From: an uncultured Parvibacter sp.
GTDB lineage: Bacteria; Actinomycetota; Coriobacteriia; Coriobacteriales; Eggerthellaceae
Assembly: GCA_910587945.1 (NCBI GenBank)
Contig: CAJUNI010000096.1
Location: 1 to 5,917, forward strand
Length of the DNA: 5,917 bases
Reading direction: 5' to 3'
Shown: one piece after another, positions 1 through 5,863 of the stretch
Position numbering within the stretch: the first letter of the stretch is position 1
Layout: each line of letters starts with the position of its first letter
Position numbers and translations under genes: made by a program
The notes under the pieces: model-generated
Told to the model about the DNA's origin: nothing
Database searches by the model: none
Seen by the model: only the letters and a program-made list of their open reading frames with translations

Positions 1-794
1 CCCTCATGTTCTTCCACCTGAAGAGGGGCGGCGAAAAGTTCGCTCATGACGGGAGTAGTCAGCAGTTCCGACTTGGGACCATCGGCGAAGAGTTCGCCAT
101 CTTTCAGTAAGAGCACCCGTTGAATCTCGGGAATAATATCTTCAGGAAAATGGGTGATTAAGAAAATGGCGCGTCCGGTCTGCGCAAGATGGCGCATCGC
201 TTTGCGTACCTGAAACATACCCTCAGGATCAAGACCCGTACACGGCTCATCAAAGACCAGCACTTCCGGATTTGCAATGAGCGCTCGGGCAATGAGTACG
301 CGTCGCTGTTGGCCCGAAGATAGGGTGGGCATGAGCTGCTGCGCTACCGACCCAATACCCATTTCGTCTAACGCCCGTTGGGCGGCTGCTTTCTCTTCCT
401 CAGTCACGGTGTGTCGCAGGGGAATACCTACCGTCCCAAACAGCCCACCAATCACAATGTCTAGCGCACTCAAATGCAAGTTAATTTCTTCTTGCATAGT
501 GGCCGACACAATACCCACCGCTGAGCGCACCTCTGAAAGCAAGGGGCGCGCTTGACCCCGAAAACGAACGGGGGGTATTTCGCGATGCAGGGGCAATACT
601 TCTCGGGTTAACAAATGAAGAAGCGTCGACTTGCCAGCTCCATTCGGACCAAGCAAGGCGACGCTTTCTTGTTCATAAACTACCAATGACGGAATGCGAA
701 GAATGTCGTTCCCATTCCGTCGCACCACGGCATCCTCTAGCTCAAAGAAAGGGATGCCCGCAGAGGGGGTGCTTTGTGCAGCTGGCTCTTCCAC
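1..794 (-). CDS. ABC transporter ATP-binding protein, YlmA/ModF-like (3' end outside window)
   Basis: This is a cytoplasmic ATPase of the ABC superfamily; 264 codons are visible and the C-terminus lies beyond base 1. All nucleotide-binding motifs are intact: Walker A GPNGAGKST (residues 49-57), Q-loop Gln101 in SATMQ, signature LSSGQQRR (158-165), Walker B VLVFDEP (178-184), D-loop GLD (187-189) and H-loop His215 in LITHFPEDI. The pattern HFPEDIIPEIQRVLLLKDG resembles soluble YlmA/ModF-type ATPases, which lack membrane domains of their own; that assignment is from memory. The start is GTG at 794-792. It is the first possible start after an in-frame stop, lies about 15 residues before the family core (FFELEDAVVRR), and overlaps the stop of the upstream foldase gene as TAGTG. 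No convincing Shine-Dalgarno sequence precedes it, so translation is probably coupled to the foldase. The transported substrate, if any, cannot be told from the sequence. No permease gene is visible. Confidence 0.93.
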   Translation of the reverse strand, partial: MEEPAAQSTPSAGIPFFELEDAVVRRNGNDILRIPSLVVYEQESVALLGPNGAGKSTLLHLLTREVLPLHREIPPVRFRGQARPLLSEVRSAVGIVSATMQEEINLHLSALDIVIGGLFGTVGIPLRHTVTEEEKAAAQRALDEMGIGSVAQQLMPTLSSGQQRRVLIARALIANPEVLVFDEPCTGLDPEGMFQVRKAMRHLAQTGRAIFLITHFPEDIIPEIQRVLLLKDGELFADGPKSELLTTPVMSELFAAPLQVEEHE

Positions 795-2023
795 TAGTTT
801 GTGGCGGTGCCGCCCGTAGTACCCGTGGTCTGTTGCTCTTGGGCAGCTTGATTAGCCTCAGTGCCTTCGGTGCCCGTAGCATTCTCGCCTTGAACCACCG
901 TTTCGCCAGACTCTGTTGCGAGGTTAGCGTCCACCGCCGCATTGGTGTTGTCGGTGACGGCCTGGGCCGTGGTTGAGCTTTCGAAGTTGCTCATATCAAC
1001 CCAATAGGGCAGACCCTCAGGCATATCGTTGATCACAATTTCGGCGTTAGTCTTCTGCTCTTCCACCCAGCTGGTATAGGCCGAGGATTGAGAAGTGGAA
1101 GCCACCATATTACGGATCGTGTCTACGAATTCCGTCGGCAATTGATCAGTGCTGGTTACTTCTTCGGGAGCCACAAATTGATCCGTACATTTAATGATGT
1201 GAATGCCGAAGGAGCTGGGCACTAAACCGCTTACTTGACCGGAAGCCAAGGGGGTCAATCCATCGGTGTACTCAGTTACAAAATTCGCGAGACAATCCCA
1301 GCCCACGTCACCGCCATTGGTGGCAGAGCCGGTGTCCTTGGAGTACTGCTTTGCTGCTTCAGCAAAATCGAGTTGGCCAGAATTAATGCGGTTCAGCACA
1401 TCCTGAGCCGTAGCCTCATCATCCGCATCAAAGAGGATGTGGCTTGAGCGCTTCGCCCCGTTATAGCTTGAAGCCATCATCTGCGCGTAGGACAACATCG
1501 TGGCTTGATCGGGCTCAGCGTCAGCGGCCACTTCGTCAGAGAGACGAGAAGACAGAAGTGAGAACTCGATGTTCTTGCGATACTCGTCTTCGGTCAGACC
1601 CACCGCCGCAAGGGCTTCTTCCCAGGCTTGGTCAGAATCGTAGTGATCGCGCATGGTAGAAACGTAGGTCTGGATTTCCTCGCTGTCTACCGTGATATCG
1701 CGCTCAGCCGCAGCTTGACGAATGATTTCTTGAGAAACCAAGGTGTCGATAAACTCTTCGCGCACAGACTCAGGGGTGTAGTTGTTGTCTGCCATCCACT
1801 GGCCCCAAGTGTCCTCGTCGGTCAGACTCAAACGGGCGCGCGCCTCTTCTACGGCATCGGTAACATCATCTTCAGCAATCTCGGTTCCATTCACCGTTGC
1901 TGCCACGCCACCGGTGCGTGCGCTTTTTACCGGCTCGCTGGAAGAGCAGCCCGCCACAGCCCACACACAGGAAAGAGCTAGTGCCGCAACACAAGCGGTT
2001 TTCATGAAAGAGAGTTTTCGCAT
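794..2023 (-). CDS. Parvulin-type peptidyl-prolyl cis-trans isomerase lipoprotein (PrsA/SurA-like foldase)
   Basis: This is a 409-residue secreted foldase predicted to be lipid-anchored on the outer face of the membrane, where it would catalyse prolyl isomerisation and help exported proteins fold. A signal peptide (residues 1-25, basic MRKLSFMK then a hydrophobic stretch) ends in the lipobox VAGC, with Cys26 as the lipidated residue. Residues about 39-190 form a helical SurA/PrsA-type N-terminal chaperone region starting with AATVNGTEI. The rotamase domain spans about 193-283, with hallmarks SSHILF (His195), GGDVGW (237-242) and FGIHIIK (His275). A Thr/Ala/Gln/Gly-rich tail from about residue 348 to 409 looks disordered. 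Cys244 and Cys279 lie inside the rotamase domain. The ATG at 2023 is preferred over the ATG at 2005 because AAGGAAGG lies five bases upstream of it. The stop overlaps the start of the downstream ABC ATPase gene. Family membership is firm; whether it is the main PrsA of the cell is inferred. Confidence 0.95.
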   Translation of the reverse strand: MRKLSFMKTACVAALALSCVWAVAGCSSSEPVKSARTGGVAATVNGTEIAEDDVTDAVEEARARLSLTDEDTWGQWMADNNYTPESVREEFIDTLVSQEIIRQAAAERDITVDSEEIQTYVSTMRDHYDSDQAWEEALAAVGLTEDEYRKNIEFSLLSSRLSDEVAADAEPDQATMLSYAQMMASSYNGAKRSSHILFDADDEATAQDVLNRINSGQLDFAEAAKQYSKDTGSATNGGDVGWDCLANFVTEYTDGLTPLASGQVSGLVPSSFGIHIIKCTDQFVAPEEVTSTDQLPTEFVDTIRNMVASTSQSSAYTSWVEEQKTNAEIVINDMPEGLPYWVDMSNFESSTTAQAVTDNTNAAVDANLATESGETVVQGENATGTEGTEANQAAQEQQTTGTTGGTATN

Positions 2024-2028
2024 GGGAA

Positions 2029-2036
2029 CCTTCCTT
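2029..2036 (-). promoter_or_regulatory. Ribosome binding site of the foldase gene
   Basis: The minus strand reads AAGGAAGG here, five bases before the ATG at 2023. It is a strong Shine-Dalgarno match and selects this start over the in-frame ATG six codons later (2005), which has no comparable purine tract. Confidence 0.8.
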
Positions 2037-2095
2037 TTATTTGTTTCAGGACAAGCTTCGTTTAGGCGCTATTTCGTCCATTTTGTTTGCGTGCA

Positions 2096-2122
2096 TTTTC
2101 GCACACCCTCTGATGGCGAAAA
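2096..2122. repeat. Inverted repeat TTTTCGC-N13-GCGAAAA upstream of the foldase gene
   Basis: Two perfect 7-bp arms (2096-2102 and 2116-2122) are separated by 13 bases, about 75-100 bases upstream of the foldase ATG. It could be an operator for a dimeric regulator or a weak RNA hairpin in the leader. No known operator consensus is recognised, and arms of this length can arise by chance. Confidence 0.4.
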
Positions 2123-2179
2123 GGGGGCGCACAATATGACCACTTTTGGTTCACAGAGTGTCTTTTTCTCTTGACAACC

Positions 2180-2209
2180 AAAAATGCCCGTCAGAAATTC
2201 CTCTGGGCA
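2180..2209 (-). terminator. Second hairpin of a tandem terminator after typA
   Basis: Read on the minus strand, TGCCC pairs with GGGCA (2205-2209 with 2185-2189). An inner AGA/TCT pairing is possible across a bulge, and five T residues follow (2180-2184). It is weaker than the hairpin immediately before it and probably acts as a backup for the typA transcript. Confidence 0.5.
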
Positions 2210-2241
2210 AAAAAATGACCCCGGATAATTCCGAGGTCATT
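2209..2241 (-). terminator. Rho-independent terminator of typA
   Basis: Read on the minus strand, an 11-bp stem AATGACCTCGG/CCGGGGTCATT (2241-2231 with 2224-2214, one U-G wobble) closes a six-base loop AATTAT and is followed by seven T residues (2215-2209). On the plus strand the same stem has a mismatch and no T-run, so the signal is directional. It lies about 110 bases beyond the typA stop codon and insulates typA from the foldase operon. Confidence 0.88.
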
Positions 2242-2323
2242 GAGTAAGAACAAGGCGAATACACTCTACCCGCTATCCGCTTCTGCAAACAAACGGTGAA
2301 CCACGCTTCTTCGAGCGGCCTTC

Positions 2324-2350
2324 AAAAATCACCCTTCAGCGCGGTGGGTG
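2324..2350 (-). terminator. Weak hairpin with T-run directly after the typA stop
   Basis: Read on the minus strand, CACCC and GGGTG (2350-2346 with 2334-2330) flank an 11-base loop and are followed by ATTTTT (2329-2324). It starts two bases after the typA stop codon. The short stem and large loop make it a poor terminator on its own, so it may be a partial terminator or mRNA 3'-end structure. Confidence 0.35.
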
Positions 2351-2351
2351 C

Positions 2352-4166
2352 TTAGGCCTTTTTGGCTGCCTTCTTACGATCGGTGGCCGACAAAAGGCGC
2401 TTGCGAAGACGAATGGATTGCGGCGTTACCTCTACTAGTTCGTCATCTTCAATATATTCAAGCGCTTCTTCCAGGGTGAACGTAATGGGCGGAGTCAGCT
2501 GAATGGCTTTGTCTGCCGAGGAAGAACGCTGGTTGCCCAAGTTCTTCGTCTTCTCCACGTTGACCACCATGTCACCCTCTTTGGCAGACTCGCCCACAAT
2601 CATACCTTCGTAGCATTCATCGCCCGGGCCCACAAACAAGCGGCCGCGCTCCTGGAGTGTATCGAGGGCATAGGCCACCGCTTTGCCGGTAGACATGGCA
2701 ATCATGCCGCCATTTTTGCGACCGGCCATGTCTCCTGAATAGGGACCGTACTCTTTGAAGTGATGGAACAGCACCGCTTCTCCGTGGGTTGCATTGAGTA
2801 CGCGGGTCTTGAGTCCCATGGTACCGCGAGAGGGAATACGGAACGTGAGGTGGGTAATGGTTTCGTCGGAGGCCATGTCTTCCATAATGCCGCCGGCCGT
2901 ACCCATGACCTCAATGGCCTTGCCCGCATATTCGTTGGGCACATCAACGGTGGCTTCCTCAATGGGCTCAAGCTTGCTGCCATCCGGTGCAGTCTTGTAG
3001 ACCACCCGCGGACGACCCACCTGGAATTCAAATCCTTCGCGGCGCATGGTTTCCATAAGTACAGATAAATGCAACACACCACGACCGGCCACTTCAATGC
3101 CGCTCTTGTCTTCGAGTTCGTTGATGCGCATGGAAATATTGCTTTCCTTTTCGCGCAGCAGGCGCTCTTTGAGCTGGCGGCCACCCACGATATCGCCCTC
3201 ACGACCTACCAGGGGTGACGTGGAAGCTTCAAACACGACCGCCATGGTAGGTTCTTCTACGGCAATGGGTTCCATCTCGACCGGGTTTTCAGGACAGGTG
3301 ATGATGTCGCCGATATCAGCATCTTCAATACCAATGACTGCCACAATGTCGCCGGCAATAGCCTCGGTTACTTCCACTTTGCCCAGGTTCTCGAAGGTAT
3401 AGACCTTGCGCACCTGGCCGTTGCGCTGAGTCCCGTCAGCCTTCACGACCAACACCTGCTCTTTTTCGTGCATGATGCCACTGTGGAGACGGCCCACACC
3501 AATGCGGCCCTCATAGCTTGAGTGATCAACGGTGCAGATTTGCAGCGCCACCGGACCGTCTTCGTCTACTTCCGGTGCCGGAACCTCTTCAAGGATAGTG
3601 TCAAGCAGCGGCACCATGTCCAGGTTGTCATCGCTGGGCTCATAGCGCGCGTAGCCATTCACGGCAGAGGCATAAATAACGGGGAAGTCGAGTTGGGTAT
3701 CTGAGGCGCCCAATTCCACCATCAAGTCAAATACCTTATCGACCGCACCTTCGGGATCGGCATTGGGACGGTCAATCTTGTTAACTACCACCACAATGCG
3801 CAGCCCGCGCTCAAGGGCATGGGATAAAACGAAACGCGTTTGGGGTTTGGGGCCTTCGTAAGCATCCACAATGAGGAGTGCGCCATCGGCCATATTCAAA
3901 ACGCGCTCTACTTCGCCACCAAAATCGGCATGGCCCGGGGTATCGATGACGTTGATTTTGACCCCTTTGTAGGTAATAGAGATGTTCTTCGAAAGAATAG
4001 TGATACCGCGTTCGCGCTCTTGATCATTGGAATCGAGAACCCGCTCTTCTACTTGTTGGTTGTCACGAAACACATGGGACGCCCAGAGGAGGCGGTCAAC
4101 CAAGGTTGTTTTTCCGTGATCAACGTGCGCGATAATGGCCACATTACGAATATTCTCTTGCTTCAT
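2352..4166 (-). CDS. typA: Translational GTPase TypA/BipA
   Basis: This is a 604-residue ribosome-associated GTPase of the EF-G/LepA superfamily, close to the family's usual length of a little over 600. All G motifs are present: G1 AHVDHGKTT (13-21), the switch I region ending ERERGITI (50-57), G3 DTPGH (75-79), G4 NKID (129-132) and G5 SA (167-168). A beta-barrel domain II follows at about 205-290. The family-specific C-terminal part carries NGGMIAM, ALDTLQERGRLFVGPGDECYEG (split: ALDTLQERGR then LFVGPGDE) and the conserved end DDELVEVTPQSIRLRKRLL. In other bacteria TypA is linked to 50S assembly and to growth under cold and other stresses. The ATG at 4166 is chosen because it gives the standard MKQENIRNVAIIAHVDHGKT start and has AAGGA nine bases upstream. 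The gene stands alone between its own terminators and the CPBP gene upstream, with a stable hairpin in its leader. No truncation or missing motif is seen. Confidence 0.98.
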   Translation of the reverse strand: MKQENIRNVAIIAHVDHGKTTLVDRLLWASHVFRDNQQVEERVLDSNDQERERGITILSKNISITYKGVKINVIDTPGHADFGGEVERVLNMADGALLIVDAYEGPKPQTRFVLSHALERGLRIVVVVNKIDRPNADPEGAVDKVFDLMVELGASDTQLDFPVIYASAVNGYARYEPSDDNLDMVPLLDTILEEVPAPEVDEDGPVALQICTVDHSSYEGRIGVGRLHSGIMHEKEQVLVVKADGTQRNGQVRKVYTFENLGKVEVTEAIAGDIVAVIGIEDADIGDIITCPENPVEMEPIAVEEPTMAVVFEASTSPLVGREGDIVGGRQLKERLLREKESNISMRINELEDKSGIEVAGRGVLHLSVLMETMRREGFEFQVGRPRVVYKTAPDGSKLEPIEEATVDVPNEYAGKAIEVMGTAGGIMEDMASDETITHLTFRIPSRGTMGLKTRVLNATHGEAVLFHHFKEYGPYSGDMAGRKNGGMIAMSTGKAVAYALDTLQERGRLFVGPGDECYEGMIVGESAKEGDMVVNVEKTKNLGNQRSSSADKAIQLTPPITFTLEEALEYIEDDELVEVTPQSIRLRKRLLSATDRKKAAKKA

Positions 4167-4175
4167 GTACCTACG

Positions 4176-4180
4176 TCCTT
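4176..4180 (-). promoter_or_regulatory. Ribosome binding site of typA
   Basis: The minus strand reads AAGGA nine bases before the ATG at 4166; a second AGG lies closer, three bases before it. This supports the assigned start. Confidence 0.65.
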
Positions 4181-4194
4181 ATGTATTAAATGGT

Positions 4195-4219
4195 AGGGAC
4201 CCCTGTGGTGGGGCTCCCT
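4195..4219 (-). promoter_or_regulatory. Bulged GC-rich hairpin between the CPBP gene and typA
   Basis: Read on the minus strand, AGGGA-G-CCCC pairs with GGGG-TCCCT: nine base pairs with one bulged G and a six-base loop ACCACA. It lies 28-53 bases upstream of the typA start codon and about 40 bases after the CPBP stop. No T-run follows on either strand (minus strand continues ACCATTTAATAC), so it is not a standard intrinsic terminator. It could be a leader structure controlling typA or a processing site in a CPBP-typA readthrough transcript. Its function is not known. Confidence 0.5.
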
Positions 4220-4259
4220 TAGAGTGACTGCATCCCGAAATTGCAGGAGCGGGTGCGTA

Positions 4260-4955
4260 TTATACGCGCGGCTTTACCACCCGTGAGGGTTCATCAGGGG
4301 AATGCGTAAGTGCCTTACTGCCGACGGCGGCTCCCCCCACCATGAGAAGTGCTGAGAGTAGGATGTACCCGAGATTCCATGGGTCCGTTACACCATAAGT
4401 TGTCGGCAACGCACCAAACCACAACACCGGAACGCTAAAGTAGAGTAAATCAAAGAGTCCATGAACCACCATGGGAATCCATAAAGTGCCACTGCTCTGA
4501 CATAGAGCAGCCATAATCATGGCAAACCCGAACGCCTGAGTTACCTTAGCAGCGAGTGCTATCCAAACACCCGCGCTCGGCTCCGCAAGTAACGCCGGAT
4601 CCAATGCGTGGGCCAGGGCAAACAGCGCCGAACTGAGAACCGCCGCCCAAACAACCGCCGAGACGGTAAAGCGTTCCAAGAAATTCCGAAGACCCCGGAA
4701 CAGCGCGCCGCGAAAAATGAGCTCTTCAACGACGGCGGCAAAGAGAGCGTTTCCTCCCAAAATTCCCAGACGATAGACGAGAGTTTCAGGAGACGCCGGG
4801 GGCTCTTTAGGAATGCCAGGGGTAATTCCCCAAAACTCAACCCCACTTCCGGTGGTTACCAACCAAAGGTCGAGGCCCAAGCGTGCCACCGCGCAAAAAG
4901 CTACACACCCAAGGGCAATGAGAAGGGGTCTATGAAATCTAATCTTTCGGCTCAT
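4260..4955 (-). CDS. CPBP-family intramembrane metalloprotease (Abi/Rce1-like)
   Basis: This is a 231-residue multi-pass membrane protein of the CPBP family, related to the CAAX prenyl protease Rce1. The three family motifs are present: EELIFR (77-82, the catalytic Glu pair and Arg), FALAH (112-116, His116) and VHGLFD (164-169, His165 and Asp169). Hydrophobic stretches at about 11-33, 63-80, 97-118, 130-152, 157-176 and 196-212 suggest six membrane segments, and the tail SPDEPSRVVKPRV is basic and probably cytoplasmic. The start is set at 4955 (MSRKIRFHRPLL). The frame stays open to an ATG at 5093, but that would overlap the divergent TraX gene by over 100 bases. A TATACT box six bases upstream predicts transcription beginning at the chosen ATG. 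No Shine-Dalgarno sequence is visible. Bacterial members act in bacteriocin immunity, protein processing or unknown roles; no bacteriocin gene is seen here, so the substrate is unknown. Confidence 0.9.
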   Translation of the reverse strand: MSRKIRFHRPLLIALGCVAFCAVARLGLDLWLVTTGSGVEFWGITPGIPKEPPASPETLVYRLGILGGNALFAAVVEELIFRGALFRGLRNFLERFTVSAVVWAAVLSSALFALAHALDPALLAEPSAGVWIALAAKVTQAFGFAMIMAALCQSSGTLWIPMVVHGLFDLLYFSVPVLWFGALPTTYGVTDPWNLGYILLSALLMVGGAAVGSKALTHSPDEPSRVVKPRV

Positions 4956-4961
4956 AGGCTG

Positions 4962-4967
4962 AGTATA
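4962..4967 (-). promoter_or_regulatory. -10 box for a leaderless CPBP transcript
   Basis: The minus strand reads TATACT, one mismatch from TATAAT, ending six bases before the ATG at 4955. Transcription starting seven bases past the box would begin at the A of that ATG. No good -35 box is visible at normal spacing. The box overlaps the TraX -10 box on the other strand by two bases. Confidence 0.55.
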
Positions 4968-4971
4968 TAAT
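4966..4971 (+). promoter_or_regulatory. -10 box for a leaderless TraX transcript
   Basis: A perfect TATAAT hexamer ends six bases before the ATG at 4978, placing the expected transcription start on the start codon itself. The -35 region (about 4943-4949) is poor and no extended TG motif is present. No Shine-Dalgarno sequence precedes the ATG, which fits leaderless translation. Confidence 0.6.
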
Positions 4972-4977
4972 TTCACC

Positions 4978-5760
4978 ATGCCAAAACACCCAGCCGCCAT
5001 AACTTCGTTTGCCTTAAAGGTAGCAGCCATTGTTGCTATGACGGCAAACCATTGCGCCAATATTTTCGCGGGACTACTGCCACTAGAAGTCACCCTTATC
5101 CTTTATGGATTGGGCGGCGTGACCTTTCCCATTATGGCTTTTCTGTTGGTGGAAGGATTTCACTACACCTCTAATCTGCGCGCCTACGCTCTTCGGTTGG
5201 GAATCTTTGCGGCCATTGCCCAAGTGCCTTATAGCCTTTTGTGGGGAGCTACTCCCAATGTACTCTTTACCCTACTGGTGGGACTATTGGTGTTATGGGT
5301 GCAGCGTCGGAATTTCTTTTCTGGTGCTGGACTTCTGGCGGTTGTGCTCGCCTGCCTACTAACGGCGCCCTTTGATTGGGGCGGTATCGGTCCGGTCATG
5401 ATTTACTTGATGGCGCTAGATCGCCCATCAAAGCGAGGGATCTTGAGTGCGCTCGCGGTAGCTTGCGTCGCGGTTCTTCTCCCTGCTCTTTCTTATCTTC
5501 TGCAAACCGGTGGTGACGGAGCGTCTTTGATTACCGGAGAGATGGGAGTAGGCGCTTTTAATACTATCGAGGTGTTAGGGTGGCGCTGGGCCATGGTGGG
5601 ACAGGTGCTCTATGCCGGCATTGGATTTTCATTGGCGGCGCTGCTGCTCTGGCACTATAACGGCCAGCGCGGGCGATCCATGAAGTGGTTCTTCTACGCC
5701 TACTACCCGGGACATCTCCTGGTGCTGTGGGCGCTGGCGGTGCTGGCACTAGGTTGGTAG
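4978..5760 (+). CDS. TraX-family membrane protein
   Basis: This is a 260-residue, strongly hydrophobic protein of the TraX family, with roughly eight predicted membrane segments. The founding member, TraX of the F plasmid, acetylates the N-terminus of F-pilin. Chromosomal relatives are common in Gram-positive bacteria and their substrates are mostly unknown. Family features are seen in order: LKVAAIVAMTANH near the N-terminus (13-25), the conserved block GGVTFPIMAFLLVEGFHYT (46-64) followed by SNLRAY, NVLFTL in mid-protein, FDWGGIG in the next loop, and the C-terminal KWFFYAYYPGHLL. As I recall, the first motif usually reads Asp-His; here it is Asn24-His25. The ATG at 4978 fits the family start and is preceded by TATAAT six bases away, with no Shine-Dalgarno sequence. 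The gene is divergent from the CPBP protease gene and convergent with a tRNA-Ala gene. No pilin or conjugation gene is visible, so a pilin-modifying role is not supported here. Confidence 0.9.
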   Translation: MPKHPAAITSFALKVAAIVAMTANHCANIFAGLLPLEVTLILYGLGGVTFPIMAFLLVEGFHYTSNLRAYALRLGIFAAIAQVPYSLLWGATPNVLFTLLVGLLVLWVQRRNFFSGAGLLAVVLACLLTAPFDWGGIGPVMIYLMALDRPSKRGILSALAVACVAVLLPALSYLLQTGGDGASLITGEMGVGAFNTIEVLGWRWAMVGQVLYAGIGFSLAALLLWHYNGQRGRSMKWFFYAYYPGHLLVLWALAVLALGW

Positions 5761-5863
5761 CTCGCGCTGAGGAACGAAGCCTGCCTATGGGTGGAGCCCT
5801 TCGGGGTGACTATTCCCCAATATAAAAAATCGAACCCCCGAAGGGGTTCGACTAATATCACTA
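5761..5863. other. Intergenic region between TraX and tRNA-Ala
   Basis: These 103 bases separate the convergent TraX and tRNA-Ala genes and contain no gene. They hold the tRNA terminator (5824-5851) and a near copy (5785-5797) of the end of the tRNA gene. No plus-strand hairpin followed by a T-run is visible, so where TraX transcription ends is unclear. Confidence 0.6.
5824..5851 (-). terminator. UUCG-tetraloop terminator of the tRNA-Ala transcript
   Basis: Read on the minus strand, TCGAACCCC-TTCG-GGGGTTCGA forms a perfect 9-bp stem (5851-5843 with 5838-5830) capped by the stable C(UUCG)G tetraloop, followed by six T residues (5829-5824). It lies 13 bases past the CCA end of the tRNA gene, a classic position. 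On the plus strand the loop is CGAA and no T-run follows. Confidence 0.92.

Larger units (their letters stand above)
2024..2351. other. Intergenic region between foldase and typA (leader plus typA 3' end)
   Basis: These 328 bases carry no supportable gene on either strand. Nearest typA (about 2242-2351) is its 3' untranslated region, including a weak hairpin just after the stop codon. The middle holds tandem terminators (2180-2241). The part from about 2024 to 2180 must contain the promoter and leader of the foldase operon. I see a perfect 7-bp inverted repeat in it (2096-2102 and 2116-2122) but no convincing pair of -35 and -10 boxes on the minus strand. Confidence 0.7.

Noticed and set aside
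742..942. 66-codon minus-strand frame across the foldase-ATPase junction
   Set aside because: It overlaps both real genes in another frame and shows no family features; the TAGTG overlap explains the junction.
1628..2174. Open frames on the plus strand opposite the foldase gene
   Set aside because: They are antisense to a clear lipoprotein foldase, have arginine- and serine-rich shadow composition, and lack plausible start signals.
2171..2199. TTGACA on the plus strand as a -35 box
   Set aside because: No acceptable -10 box lies 16-18 bases downstream (sequence there is AGAAATTC), the site lies within the tandem terminators, and no plus-strand gene follows.
2242..2345. Possible small RNA in the typA 3' region
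   Set aside because: There is no promoter-like pair and no stable structure beyond the terminator hairpins, so it is best read as the typA 3' untranslated region.
2702..3202. 166-codon open frame inside typA on the same strand
   Set aside because: It is a shifted frame within the strongly conserved TypA sequence, with no ribosome binding site and no recognisable domain.
4228..4246. CTGCA/TGCAG inverted repeat just after the CPBP stop
   Set aside because: Five-base arms around a nine-base loop with no T-run are too weak to call a terminator or an operator.
4956..5093. Longer version of the CPBP protein starting at ATG 5093 or ATG 4979
   Set aside because: The longer versions run into the TraX coding region on the other strand, and the added residues lack family character. 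The ATG at 4955 sits at the position predicted by the TATACT box. The ATG at 4979 would overlap the TraX ATG in a CATG palindrome, which is curious but less likely.
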